Assembly (NCBI GenBank): GCA_017311185.1
Contig: JAESUZ010003165.1
Span: 248,001 to 312,000 of the forward strand
DNA length: 64,000 nt
DNA from: Proteles cristata cristata
Lineage: Eukaryota > Chordata > Mammalia > Carnivora > Hyaenidae
Reading direction: 5' to 3'
Shown here: positions 10,455-21,165 of the stretch, in pieces
How the letters are laid out: every line of letters starts with the position of its first letter
Numbering within the stretch: position 1 is the first letter of the stretch
Notes under the pieces: model-generated
Database searches by the model: none
What the model was told of the DNA's origin: nothing
What the model saw: only the letters and a program-made list of their open reading frames with translations
Position numbers and translations under genes: made by a program

Positions 10455-11640
10455 TAGGAACAAAGCCTTCGGAAGCGTGGAGGATGGATACACAGAGATG
10501 GCAAATCTCCAAGGAGATGTGGGTAAGCATCAACAGAAACAGTGTGTGTGCAAAGCACTGCAGTGAACTTGAAGAAGTAAGATAAAAGAGACTAATCCAT
10601 TTGCCTTCAAGGACCAAAGCCAGAACATGTTTACTTTATATAGGCTAGATGGTGATAAATACTTTGAGGGACAAATAAATTCCTAAGAAATTGGGGAGAA
10701 GAGATCATACAGCAACAGTTTTATGCCCTGGCTGAGGGAATCATGAAAGATCACTAAAGCAGTAGCATTTAACCTGGGCATTCCAAATGGCAAGATTTGG
10801 GGAAAGCGTTCAAGATCAACCAAACTACATGAGCAGCTGCACAAAGGGAAGGAAGGCACAGAGCACTTTCATAATCAGATAGTCTTCTGCAAATATAGAG
10901 TTTCAAATATATATCAATTTCCCCTAGAAAGTGTTAGAAATGCAAAATCTCCGCCCCCACCCTAGACCTACGTGCATCAGACATTGTAGGATCCAGAGGT
11001 CTAGTCCAATGAGCCTTGCAGGTGACTCTTCCCTCCCTCTCTTAAGTGAATAACAGCAGGGATGAAAGTGGATCTTGGACTAGATGAAGGGACAGCCATG
11101 CCAGACAGCAGCCTGAATTACAAGCTTGACACTCAGCAAGGAAGAGACCCATGAAGTCTATACAATGAAAAAAGAAAAATGACAAGAGAGGAACAATTTC
11201 ACTGACCAGAGGAAAGGGCCTAGACCACCAGAGACATCCTCCCTGTTCATCTCCTAGAAATTCTAGAAGTTCTGGCTGCTCCTCCTTCCTTAGGGACTGG
11301 GGCAGCTCCAGAGGCTCACAAACACTCACAGAAAGACAGGCTAACAGTTTATGCCAACAGGCAGCATCGCCATACTTTGAAATTGTATGTCAAATACTGT
11401 ATGAGAGACCAGAGAATCCCTATACGTAAGTGGTTTTGAAGTGATCACAAATATATAATATATAAAAGTATGCTTTATGAAAGAAGAGCACTTAGGGGGA
11501 AAGGGCATGCAGAAAGGAGTCATGGAAATACGATTTAAGAGCTAGGCATTGGAGGTCAGGGTGAGGAACCATTAGTCCCGGGCATGAAATAAACAAGAGC
11601 TTGGACTTTAGATAAGTGTCTCTGGCAAGGGAAGCAAAAA
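10455..11640. other. Non-coding DNA with faint ancient repeats
   Basis: 10620-10870 resembles antisense LINE2 ('aaagcgttcaagatcaaccaaactacatgagcagctgcacaaagg'). 10925-11000 resembles a piece of a MER5-type hAT element ('gttagaaatgcaaaatctccgcccccaccctagacc'). Both calls are weak. Several minus-strand open frames (11042-11961) show no domain. Confidence 0.4.
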
Positions 11641-11643
11641 GAA

Positions 11644-11703
11644 TTAGAAGAGATCTGGAAAAAGGGAAATCTCTTAGAAGAGATCTGGAAAAAGGGAAAT
11701 CTC
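11644..11703. repeat. Perfect 30-bp tandem duplication
   Basis: A 30-bp unit starting 'ttagaagagatctggaaaaa' occurs at 11644-11673 and again at 11674-11703 with no mismatch. The exact identity points to a recent local duplication by replication slippage. It falls in no known repeat. Confidence 0.95.
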
Positions 11704-12245
11704 TTAGGAGGCTCAGAAGTAGAACTATGGTGAGGCAGAAAAACACACGAGAAATTCTAGAGATAAACTCGACAAATATTTAACCACGGAAAGACAAGAG
11801 AACATTTTTTTTTTCTGCAGACTACAGACATTAATTAATATCGCTTCTACAAAAGTTGGATTTTTTTCCCCTGAAACCAGGAGTTCATTCCTAGGCACAG
11901 AACAACAATCATTAAAATTATGCCTATAGCAAAACAGGGTACAGAGGAGCTGCAACCACACAAATGCTATTTAACTCTCACATTTACTGTAGGAGAGCTC
12001 ATAAAACATGGACGCGCTAAATGAGTCAAGGCGTCTTTAAGACACATGCTGGGATCACAGTGAACGGAAGTCTACAAATATATGCATTCCCTCACAAAGC
12101 TGGCAGGCGGTTATATTAACAAAATGCTGATTGGTAGGCCACTATACTCTCCAGATCAGTTGTTAGAATACGTAGAAAAACACTCACCCTCAAAGTTAGA
12201 CACCGTCTTATTCTTGGCCCATCATAACAAAAGGTAACATCTGCA
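11704..12245. other. Unique non-coding DNA
   Basis: No gene, RNA or repeat family recognised. Minus-strand frames run through the interval but have no recognisable protein features. Confidence 0.5.
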
Positions 12246-12410
12246 TAGCATTTATAAGTTAATAATAATAGCAAATATTTAACAAGTGCTTACTACATGC
12301 CAGGCACTATGCTCTTTATACGCATTACATCTTCTTCCTTTTTTTTTTTTTTTTTTTTTTGCTGAGACACAGAGAATTAAATGAATTGCTTGAGCTTACA
12401 CAGCTTTTAT
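12246..12410 (+). mobile_element. MIR, left part (split by a SINE)
   Basis: 'tatttaacaagtgcttactacatgccaggcactatgctc' is a clear MIR core, followed by 'gctgagacacagagaattaaatgaattgcttgagcttacacag'. A T-only run at about 12341-12360 replaces part of it. The rest follows the SINE at 12593. Confidence 0.88.
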
Positions 12411-12592
12411 TTTTTATTTTTTTAAGTTTATTTATTTCTGAAGGAGAGACAGACAGAGTATGAGCGGGGGAGGAGCAGAGAGAGAGGAAGACAGAATGTG
12501 AAGCAGGCTCCAGGCTCTGAGCTGTCAGCACAGAGCCGCCGCGGGGCTCGAACTTACAAGCAGTGAGATCGTGACCTGAGCCAAAGTCGGCA
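12411..12592 (-). mobile_element. Felid-type SINE, 5'-truncated, inserted in MIR
   Basis: Tail 'taagtttatttatttctga' at left, body 'gctgtcagcacagagccgc', and the head stops after 'agccaaagtcgg', lacking the final GCCTGGGTGGC part. The truncation makes its right edge abut the MIR remainder. Confidence 0.92.
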
Positions 12593-12690
12593 CTCCAAGG
12601 TTACACACCTATTAAGAAGCAAAGCCTGCATGCAAACCTACACACGCCCACTCCAGGACCAGAGTTCAAAGCACTAAGCAGTGTCTCGTC
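12593..12690 (+). mobile_element. MIR, right part
   Basis: 'ggttacacacctattaagaagcaaagcctgcatgcaaacc' continues the MIR order after the SINE (normally a cacagct-agtaagtggcagagcc segment). Ends near 'cagagttcaaagcactaagc'. Confidence 0.75.
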
Positions 12691-12699
12691 CCACGTTAC

Positions 12700-12810
12700 A
12701 TCCTTTAATTTAATCCTGTAAAGAACGCTTTGTGGTACTCAGTATTATAACCATTTTACAGGTGAGGAATACGAGACCTGGATGAGTCAAGCGTCAGGTT
12801 CAGCACAGTC
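12700..12810 (+). mobile_element. Second MIR fragment
   Basis: 'tttaatttaatcctgtaaagaacgc' then 'tattataaccattttacaggtgaggaatacgagacc' is the middle of a MIR in plus orientation. It lies in series with the previous MIR, so these are two separate ancient insertions. Confidence 0.75.
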
Positions 12811-13343
12811 CACCTGGAAGCTCTAACCCCAGTGGTCTGGGTCCGGGGCCGTGGTGCTCCCCTACCCGCTGTAGTGGCGATGGACTGGGATCATCCTCAG
12901 TATTTCCAAAACACGCCAGCATTTTCTGAGAAACCAAGCAGAGCGTTTGGAAGACAGCATAGCTGACAGCACTGAAGATACAAACGCAAGCGTGCGTGGA
13001 TGCGCGCGTGCACACACACGCACAAATGCGCAGCTTCGTCGGGTGGCAGGAATGTGGGCAAGTGCCCGTGCCTCAGCTTTCCACTACCAGCTAGTGCTCC
13101 ACCCGCCTGTGTGGGAACGGGACGGCACACAGAGCCAGTATCTACAAGATACGGGTACATTTATAGATAGATACCTGTTTTCAGAAAGGAACGAGAATAA
13201 TCACGTGGGCTGGCTGTGATTTCTGGAGATCCAGGGAGGGATTAGCATCCGTTATAAAACACAATCAGTCATACGGATTAAGAAAAAAAAAAAACCCAAA
13301 AACACTGAGCATTCACAATGGCATTAAGTAAGAGCTGCCTTAT
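12811..13343. other. Non-coding DNA, GC-richer than surroundings
   Basis: A modestly GC- and CpG-rich patch (about 12830-13140), including an alternating 'gcgcgcgtgcacacacacgcac' stretch near 12996-13024. Open frames occur on both strands (12797-13219), none with a recognisable domain. No promoter motif is evident. A poly(A) lies near 13282. Confidence 0.45.
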
Positions 13344-13357
13344 TCGACCTCAACTTT

Positions 13358-13572
13358 TTTTTTTTTAATGTTTTATTTATTTCTAGGAGAGAGAGAGAGA
13401 CAGCGTGAGCAGGGGAGGGTCAGAGAGAGAGGGAGTCACAGACTGAAACAGGCTCCAGACTCCGAGCTGGCAGTCAGCACAGAGCCCGACGCGGGGGTCG
13501 AACCCACGAACCGCGAGATCATGACCCAAGCGAAAGTCGGACGCTTAACTGACTAAGCCACCCAGGCTCCCC
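13358..13572 (-). mobile_element. Young felid-type SINE with 14-bp perfect TSD
   Basis: TSD 'tcgacctcaacttt' at 13344-13357 and 13573-13586. Belongs to the 'ctagaaataaa' tail group with the copies at 10214 and 15780. Many CpGs are preserved. Confidence 0.97.
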
Positions 13573-13586
13573 TCGACCTCAACTTT

Positions 13587-15190
13587 CCAGGTGTATTCCA
13601 TATGACGGGCTCAGAGACAACAGCAATCTGGAGAACAATCTAGAGAACAACCATAGCAGTTTTGCTTGCTAAGATTGGTGTTATCTGAGTTATTTTTCGA
13701 AAAGAATTAATCCTCTCTCTTAATTCCCAGTTACTCCCTAAGTTTTGGCTATATCCTCAGTCCATCTCTCTCTTTCTGCAAGGCATCAATATTCATTTTG
13801 AAGAGAGGAAGAATCGGATGATGTAAGTCAATTTGAGGAATGCTGCAAGGTATTTTGTAAAAGTCTGGAACACAAGCCCAAAGGTAATTATCACCTGTCT
13901 GACTGCTTCCATAGATCATTGTTGTCATTACGAATATTATTTGTCAATACTGCTTTAAACAAAATGCATTCCGAAAGTAAACTATCATCTGCTCGCAACA
14001 CAAGCGGAGATCATTCATCCCCACTCTTTAGGAGAATGGCCGGAACCATCCCAGACCCTGAGTGTGGAATGACAGATGTGAGCTCAGCCAGGTACGAAGT
14101 TGGCAATCACGGCCACAGCTTCATATAAACAGAAATCAGTATGTCCCAAATCCTGTGATTAGGTCAGGAAACCTCAAATCCCTGAACCAATTGATTAATA
14201 CAGCGATGATGGGTTCAGGAAACAAAGCGAGGTGGGGGGTGGCTGGAAGGGGCTGTGCGAGAAAGGCTATACTTAAAGATAATTGGTCCCTCTCCTTCCC
14301 TGCCTTTGGGGAAAGTGTAATGGACGATGTTGTCCGGATAGCAGCCTCTGTGTTTGGGCAAAGTTCTAGGTTATCATTTATGTCTCTGTCTCACACTTTG
14401 ATCTCAGTCATGCTGACAAAGAGAATGAGAAGCAAGCCAGGGAACCCCCCAGGTCATGGTAATGTTGATGGAGGACACGAGGGTTGAACAGTTCTGCTGG
14501 CAGCCAGTGCCAGGCCCTTTGATGGAGCACGGGTGTGAGCCCAGGTGCAGGACTCTGGGCTCACCTGGTGCAGCCTGGGCCCTTAACCAATTTAAGCATC
14601 CGGTGTGGGGGGGCGGGGGGGACTTAAGAAAAAAGGCGTGCAACGTCAATGTCAGTCAGGAAATGGTTACAAATTAGAAAAAGAGAAATCGAGGGCAGAG
14701 GGGCCTCTTCTGCCACAGTAATAAAAGCAACTTCCTCTCTACCCTAATTTCGGAACCACAGAGTAGAATTCTCTCCATATGAAATTCCTTGTAAGTCGCA
14801 GGCTGCACTAAACCACTGCCCGTCCTCTTCAATGCGTTCACGGCATAGACGTGCAGAAACAGATGGTGCTGCTTTGCTAGCACGCTGTCGAGGGAGAGTG
14901 TCAGTGTGACATGGGAAACAGCAACCTATGACCTCTCGAGAGCAACTCTCAAGCATCTCATAGATGCTTTTGTTCTCTGGGCAATCCAGGTCCTTAGAGT
15001 TTGAGAAAGCGCTCCAAGGTCGTCTAGCTCAAGTTCAGTGACTCTGATAAACTCTGCACTTGAGCTGAAAGTGGCCTCGCATGCCTTGCACACCAGATAC
15101 AATGCTGGCCCGTGAAGGCTCATGTATTCCAGAATCTGTCGTTCTCAGGCTGACTAGCTGAACACCATCACTGCAGAGCAGTTTCCTGGG
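13587..15190. other. Unique non-coding DNA
   Basis: No repeat family recognised over about 1.6 kb. Several overlapping open frames (longest 14062-14487 plus, 141 codons) have no recognisable motif, and frames open on both strands at once, as expected by chance in a GC-neutral stretch. A G-rich run lies at about 14607-14620. Confidence 0.5.
14535..14564. repeat. Hairpin-forming inverted repeat
   Basis: Arms 'gtgagccca' (14535-14543) and 'tgggctcac' (14556-14564), perfect 9 bp with a 12-base loop. GC-rich compared with the other palindromes in the window. Confidence 0.85.
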
Positions 15191-15208
15191 CTGGGTCAGA
15201 ATTATTTA

Positions 15209-15415
15209 AAAACATTTTTTTAACGTTTATTTATTTTTGAGAGCCAGATCATGAGAAGGGGAGGGGCAGAGAAAGAGGGAGACACAGAATCTGAAGCAGG
15301 CTCCAGGCTCCATGCTGTCAGCACAGAGCCCGATGCGGGGCTCGAACCCATGCACAGTGAGATCATGACCTGAGCCGAAGGTGGACACTTAACCGACTGA
15401 GCCACTCAGGTGCCC
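15209..15415 (-). mobile_element. Felid-type SINE with long TSD
   Basis: Flanked by 'ctgggtcagaattattta' (15191-15208) and 'ctgggccagaattattta' (15416-15433), 17 of 18 matching. Full length with the standard 'aacgtttatttatttttga' tail. Confidence 0.96.
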
Positions 15416-15420
15416 CTGGG

Positions 15421-15660
15421 CCAGAATTATTTACATTCTCCCTCTGTGCTTTCAAGATTCTTTTACACGTCTGTAGTATGGCATTCATCTTACCACACTG
15501 TAAACACCCCGATTCATGTCTGTCCCTCCAACGGGTCCCTCCATACTTTGTTGTATGGACACATAGTATACTTTCTACTGCTGTATGTCCACAGAACCCA
15601 GCGTATACCATGTTCTGCTGGTGTGTGTTCTGTGAACAAGTAAATATACTTCAGTCTGCA
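15421..15660 (+). mobile_element. LINE2 3' end, diverged
   Basis: 'ttaccacactgtaaacaccccgattcatgtctgtccctcc' followed by 'ccacagaacccagcgtataccatgttctgctggtgtg' follows the order of the L2 3' terminus. It is strongly diverged, so family assignment is tentative. Confidence 0.5.
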
Positions 15661-15779
15661 TTGTCAATACTTATTATGACCTACCACAATATATATTGAT
15701 TTCTCTTTCTGGCTTACACTGGATACTTCCTCATAATTGAACCAAACTGTTTCATTTACAACAAAACTAAATGTATTTT

Positions 15780-15997
15780 TTTTTAATATTTTTATTTATT
15801 TCTAGGAGAGAGAGAGAGAGAGACAGCGTGAGCAGGGGAGGGTCAGAAAGAAAGGGAGACACAGACTCTGAAACAGGCTCCAGGCTCCGAGCTGGCAGTC
15901 AGCACAGAGCCCGACGCGGGGCTCGAACCCACGAACCGCGAGATCATGACCTAAGTGAAAGTCGGACGCTGAACCGACTAAGCCACCCAGGCGCCCC
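15780..15997 (-). mobile_element. Young felid-type SINE with 17-bp perfect TSD
   Basis: TSD 'aaaactaaatgtatttt' at 15763-15779 and 15998-16014. Same subgroup as 10214 and 13358. The AGAG tract beside the tail is slightly expanded. The head ends in intact 'gccacccaggcgcccc'. Confidence 0.97.
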
Positions 15998-16014
15998 AAA
16001 ACTAAATGTATTTT

Positions 16015-17023
16015 AAAGTTATATGCGAGTAGAGGTTGAACATATTTGTAGAGATGATGGTATTCCTAGTAGCATTGAGCCTGGAATCCAATTCTCTCCC
16101 TCCGAAGAGGCTGTATATTCTGAGGGAAAATAGATAAAACTTTATGTTCAGCAGACACTGAGTTGTCTTTTCTACCAGAAAGCAGCTTTTCACCACAAAG
16201 GCCAGAACCCTCACTGAGGATTTAACCAAAACAGACAAGGGGCAGGGAGAGTTGTAGAGTGGGGGACAGGAGGGCAAGAAAGTTGTAATCCATAAAACCA
16301 AAAGGGGCCCGAGAGAACCAGAAGAAGGGGGTCCTAGGGATGCCCGTCAGCCGGAGAGCCTGCGCACGTGAAGTGCAGAGGGCCTGAGAAGGCTTGGTGA
16401 GGGCCTGCCAAGGGAGGAGAAAAACCGCAAAAGAGACAGAAAAAGCAAACAGGCAAAATGAGTTCAACGGAAAGCAAGAAGGGAAACACATCCTCGCCAG
16501 GAGAAGTCTAGGAATACGGTGAGTGGGTCCCGAGGAGAAAGGTGAAAAGCATGTGAATCTTGTCAAACATCTAGAGCACCTTGCAAGACGGAGAGGAGAG
16601 CGTGAGAGTCATGGAAAGGGAAAGAAGCCATAGCTATTCTGACGAGGGAGCACTTTCCAAGTAAATTGAAACTGAGGGCCGAGAAGAAGTATATTGGCAT
16701 ATTTGTGCTTGTTTGTAATGTTCATACAGTTATTTTATCATTTTAGTTCATGCTTTCTCCACAGTGTATGATTACATGGGTCTCAGATAAATCTTTGTTG
16801 GTTTTAAGTCTCAGGATACGATGCCGTAAGGATATTCTTGTCACAAACGTGAGGGCAGCAACAGCGGTTCTCCACCCAACTAGGAATAAAGAGTTCTTGA
16901 TTAGATCTGCCTCTGTTCCTGTCTTCCTGTCAACAAAGACTAGAGGTGAAATTGAGAAGAATCTGCCCATGAGAGCAAAGGCAAATTCATAAAAGACTAG
17001 GTGTTGAAGATGAAGACTAGGTG
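16015..17023. other. Unique non-coding DNA
   Basis: No repeat recognised. A minus open frame of 114 codons (16222-16566) is hydrophobic and Phe/Leu/Pro-rich but matches no family I know, and purine-rich DNA on the plus strand explains it. Frames at 16743-16992 open on both strands. Confidence 0.5.
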
Positions 17024-17039
17024 AGAAGATAAAATCTGG

Positions 17040-17255
17040 GGAGTCCCAGGTGGCTCAGTTGGTTGAGTGTCTGACTTTGGCTCAGGTCATGATCTCATGG
17101 TTCACGAGTTTGAGCCCCATGTCGGGCTCTGTGCTGACAGCTCAGAGCCTGGAGCCTGTTTCGAATTCTATGTCTCCCTCTCTCTCTGCCCCTCCCCCAC
17201 TTGCATTTTTTTTCTTTCTTAAAAATAAATAAACATTTTTTTAAAAATTAAGAAA
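17040..17255 (+). mobile_element. Felid-type SINE
   Basis: TSD 'agaagataaaatctgg' (17024-17039) and 'agaagatacaatctgg' (17256-17271), 15 of 16. The first bases of the head are changed (gagtcccaggtggctcag). Confidence 0.95.
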
Positions 17256-17424
17256 AGAAGATACAATCTGGACTTTAGAGGATCTAGTGCACTCAGCACT
17301 TGGACCACTAGCACCACCGAGGACAAAACAAACATGGCCTCCTACCAAGAGGTACAACCAATAGCAGAAGGAAAGATGACAGACACTGATATAAAAGCAC
17401 TGGAAGATCCTGAGTCATGGATAA

Positions 17425-17618
17425 GGGGCGCCTGGGTGCCTCAGTCAGTTAAGCATCAGACTTCAGCTCAGGTCATGATCTCATGGTTCATGGGTTTGAG
17501 CCCCACAGCGGGCTCTCTGAGGTGAGCACAGAGCCCACTTCAGATCCTGGGTCTCCCTCTCTTTCTGCCTCTCCCTCACTCCCACCCCCCTCAAAAATAA
17601 AGAAACGTTAAAAAAAAA
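17425..17618 (+). mobile_element. Felid-type SINE, variant body
   Basis: Body reads 'gtgagcacagagcccacttcagatcctgggtctccc' in place of the common 'gctgacagctcagagcctggagcctg' segment, so this is a distinct (probably older) subfamily similar to the copy at 49850. No clear TSD. Confidence 0.9.
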
Positions 17619-17689
17619 ACCCACAAAGATAAAATCCAAGACAATTTAAATTCCATTACCAGGTGGTAGAGCTACTAATATAAATGACA

Positions 17690-18310
17690 GTTCATTGTGG
17701 ATAGTCAGCCTGACCCTTGTTTTATTCCTAACTGTTCTTACCTCCAGTCTCTTAGCCCTTGCAAGTCATCTCTTCTGACAAAGTCAGAGTATCAACCGGA
17801 GAGATAAACCAAATCATGCCATTCTCCGCTTTAGATCCTCTCCTAGAATTTCCTCCCAATGCCTGGAGAATGCATTCTGAACTGCTTAGATTGACACTGA
17901 ACAGTCCTCAGAATCAGACCCCAATCTATATTTCCATTTTTTCTCTTTTACCATTTTCAGCCTCTGTCGTCTTTTTTTCCCACTACACGAGACCCTTCAA
18001 CATTCTAGGAACAAAAACATATGTTCAGATGTTTGTATGCCTCTTCACACTATCCCCAACACTTAAAATTCACTTTCCACCACTGACACATCCAAATCCA
18101 ACTTATCTTTTGAGGCCCTGCTCCCGTGTCTTTTTCTCAGTGAATCTTTCCTTGATCCTCTTAGTCATAGTAATTATTCCCCTTCACACATTTGAATTAT
18201 GTTACTGCCTAATTGCATCACCATTGGAAAATGACACACTAGAGAGCTGTATGTGTCCAAATTTCCAACTAGATAATAAACACGTCAGGCAGAGTCTTAC
18301 CATCTAGGTG
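17690..18310 (+). mobile_element. LINE2 3' region
   Basis: 'ttttgaggccctgctcccgtgtctttttctcagtgaatctttccttgatcc' and 'ttagtcatagtaattattcccc' are L2 3' region landmarks; the upstream part fits in the usual order. A 182-codon open frame (17759-18307) lies wholly within it and is best treated as accidental, since the frame does not correspond to the L2 ORF. Confidence 0.75.
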
Positions 18311-18607
18311 TTATCCTCCTAAACAAAATCTCAGCCTATCACTGCACTTTTTTAATGTTTTCTCTAATTTCATATTCAATTTAAATTTAGAGATCACTCC
18401 AAGGCCTATTAATGTTTATTCATAATTATTACACAAAAGACTTCTATTTTTAGAATACAATATTTTCTATCCATAATTTCTTAATCAAGTCTATAGAAAG
18501 TCTAGGTCATCAGACCAAACATAAAGTGAAAGTCCAAACAATAAAGTGACAGTGAACGTTATGTTTCCAAAGGGCAAAATCCATGTCATTAATTTTTGGA
18601 GCAATTT

Positions 18608-18816
18608 TGGGGAGCCTGGGTGGCCCAGTCGGTTAAGGATCCAACTTCAGCTCAGGTCATGATCTCAGAGTTGGTGAGTTCGAGCCTCACTTCAGGCTCT
18701 GTGCTGACAGCTCGGAGCCTGGAGTCTGCTAAGGATTCTGTGTCTTCCTCTCTCTCTGCTCCTCCCCTGCTCATACTCTGTCTCTTTCTCAAAAACAAAT
18801 AAACATTTTTTAAAAA
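18608..18816 (+). mobile_element. Felid-type SINE
   Basis: TSD 'tggagcaattt' at 18597-18607 and 18817-18827. Complete head to 'caaaaacaaataaacatt' tail. Confidence 0.96.
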
Positions 18817-18827
18817 TGGAGCAATTT

Positions 18828-19176
18828 CTTTACAGAACACTGTATCAGGGCAAGCACAAGAGTACCCAAAATAATTTTTTATCTATTATGTATGACCTAC
18901 ATTGTTGGCTCTATCTTTAGATGTGGAAACAATGTCTTTCTGTGCTCCACTGCACCCTCATAATGACCACTACAATAATCTACACAAAGAAAAGTAATAA
19001 TAATGTGTCAAGTGATGGAAAGGTCTAGAAACTCACTATTCACATTTAATTTGTGAGCTACCAAATTTTCAAAGCTGACAGGAACTACATAAGATAATTT
19101 CTTTAGGGCTTAGACTATTGAACTAAAAACAGCCTAATGATGCATGGTGAGTTTTATTAACAAGTCAAATTGATTA
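18828..19176. other. Unique non-coding DNA
   Basis: No feature recognised. Confidence 0.5.
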
Positions 19177-19417
19177 CAATAAAACACTGGATTGCTAGTA
19201 ACTTGTTTTGTGCATGTTCTGCAAGGCAAGCAAACATTTCTATTAAAGTTTAACTTGATAAATGAGCGATGTCTTGCTATACGAGTAGTACATGACACTG
19301 AACATCACATAAGCACAACTGAGCTGACGGTTCTTGAAATTCGCTTTGATACACAAGTGTTCTGGATCACAAGCACGTTTCTGGCAGAAATGATGCCTGC
19401 AAACCAAGATTTTACTG
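19177..19417. mobile_element. Tc1/mariner-like DNA transposon fragment (MITE-sized)
   Basis: About 241 bp with imperfect inverted ends: left 'caataaaacactggattgc' and right 'gcaaaccaagattttactg' (its complement reads cagtaaaatcttggtttgc). The inner parts also mirror, e.g. 'gcaaggcaagcaaacattt' and 'gaaattcgctttgatacacaagtg'. Such ends and size fit a non-autonomous class II element. Superfamily placement is inference. A chance 104-codon frame (19192-19506) overlaps it. Confidence 0.6.
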
Positions 19418-19685
19418 TTCTTGATATGTTTATATCTTTATATAAAAATATAAAATATGACTCTTTCCTTCAAAGGGCTGATAGCTTATCTGGAGGGCTA
19501 AAATGAATACAGGTGAAAAAGAACAAAAGACAGTAGAAAACCAAGGCCACCAAATTAAAAGATTTGTTTTAGAAAGTTGTAGAAAATAGAGTTAGAATGA
19601 GAAGGTGAAAATGCGGCAAAGTAGTTTAGAGCTGATGTGAAAAGGAAAATAATTTGCCTGTGCTTTTCCTATAAAAGAATAATTA
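19418..19685. other. Unique non-coding DNA
   Basis: A-rich; no feature recognised. Confidence 0.4.
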
Positions 19686-19686
19686 G

Positions 19687-19901
19687 GGGCACCTGGGTGG
19701 CCCAGTCAGTTAAGCGTCCAACTCTTGGTTTTGGCTTGGGTGATGATCTCATGGTTTGTGAGTTCTAGCCCCACACAGGCCACCATGCTGACGGTGTGGA
19801 ACCTGCTTGAGATTCTCTCTCTCCTTCTCTCTCTGCCCCTTCCCTGCTCACTCTCTCTGTTTCTCTCTCAAAAATAAATAAACTTAAAAATTAAAAAAAG
19901 G
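19687..19901 (+). mobile_element. Felid-type SINE, older 'CTCTTGGTTTTGGCT' subfamily
   Basis: Carries the insertion 'actcttggttttggcttggg' after the head and 'gattctctctctcc' in the body, as in the copies at 26143, 39088 and 48763. The tail ends 'ataaataaacttaaaaa'. Probable TSD 'agaataattag' and 'ggaagaattag'. Confidence 0.93.
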
Positions 19902-20655
19902 AAGAATTAGACACGTATGCAAGGCTGCATGTACAAAGTAGTGTCTCAGCATAAAGTGGAAATTATCTTGGTATCCAATACTAAATTAATTAGCAAACTA
20001 TGGGGACATTCATAAAGCAAATACTGTGAATGATTAAAAATAGTCCTTTCATAGGTATATGTTTGTGTTAACGGAAAATAATTCTCAGGATGAGTAGTAC
20101 ATATAACATTTTATAAAACTACATACACTAAAGTCTAAAAGGCTATAGAGGTTACCTCTGACACTTGAATCAAGGAAGACATCCTTTCCTTCTTTTGTTT
20201 ATCTCTATTATCTGTATTTTTATGATAAACAGGTATTTACTTTATAACAGAAATAAACACTACAAGACTTTCTTAGTGCCTCAGAGCAATTTGCAACTCA
20301 AAGTCAGCCTTCCCTTCTCTCTGTGTCCAAGAGATGATATAATAAGATTAAGCCCAGGAAAGACTTTTGAAATAAATAATAAGCTCTGATGTTTTTGGAT
20401 GGTGATAACATTTGGGTCCATAGACTAAATAAAACAGATGACCCTCCCTAATGTGGCGGCCTCATCCAGGCAATGAAGACCTGGGTAGAACAAAAACACT
20501 GAGTTAACAGTGGTATGGGGGCTTCACCTGTTTAGCTGGGATCTCAGACCCTCAGCTTCAGACCAGAACTCTACCACTGGGTGTGCGGGTGTGTCTGTGT
20601 GTCTCCCACTGGTTCCATTTCCCTGAATAACCCTAGTACAGAAGAGATTCTTGAT
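19902..20655. other. Unique non-coding DNA
   Basis: No feature recognised. A short GTGTG run lies near 20582-20602. Confidence 0.5.
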
Positions 20656-20671
20656 AAGAAATAGGTTTAAA

Positions 20672-20879
20672 GGGGCGCCTGGGTGGCTCAGTCAGTTAAG
20701 CATTCGACTTTGGCTCAGGTCATGATCTCACAGTTCATGGGTTCGAGCCCCATGTCAGGCTCTGTGCTGACAGCTCAGCCCTGGAGCCTGCTATGAGTTC
20801 TGTGTGTGTCTCTCTCTCACCCCCTTCTGCCATGATGCTCTGTCTCTGTCTCTCAAAAATAAACATTAAAAAAAAATTT
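20672..20879 (+). mobile_element. Felid-type SINE
   Basis: TSD 'aagaaataggtttaaa' (20656-20671) and 'aaggaataggattaaa' (20880-20895), 14 of 16. The head is intact ('ggggcgcctgggtggctcag'); the tail is shortened. Confidence 0.95.
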
Positions 20880-21045
20880 AAGGAATAGGATTAAAGAAGG
20901 TTAATCTTATAAGTGATGTGTGGGATGGACTACGGTTGAGGAAGGCTAGAGGCTAAAAATCCAGCCAGAAAGGTGCTTCAGGGATTGGGCAAAAAGGATG
21001 AGGGGACAGCCAGTGTGGAGGGGTGAAGCCAGCGGGAGAGGACAG

Positions 21046-21165
21046 CTATGGGGCTCTGAGAATCAACAGGGCTGAGTTCTAATTCTAGCCGAGCTATTAT
21101 GCCTTAGGGTAAATAAGTCATTTCCCCTCTCAATTCTTCATCTATAAAATGACTTGTTACCAGAA
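21046..21165 (-). mobile_element. MIR fragment
   Basis: Plus strand shows reversed MIR: 'gttctaattctagccgagctattatgccttagggtaaataagtcatttcccctctcaattcttcatctataaaatg'. Confidence 0.85.

Noticed and set aside
12811..13150. CpG island and promoter
   Set aside because: Only mildly GC-rich, short, no motif cluster or adjoining exon; not enough to call.
14062..14487. A 141-codon open frame
   Set aside because: Other frames are open on the same and opposite strand, no domain is seen, and no splice or promoter context supports it.
16222..16566. A 114-codon hydrophobic frame as a membrane protein
   Set aside because: Phe/Leu/Pro richness follows from purine-rich DNA on the opposite strand; no topology or family is evident.
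17759..18307. A 182-codon open frame as a possible gene
   Set aside because: It lies within a LINE2 3' region, is not the L2 ORF frame, and has no recognisable domain or exon signals.
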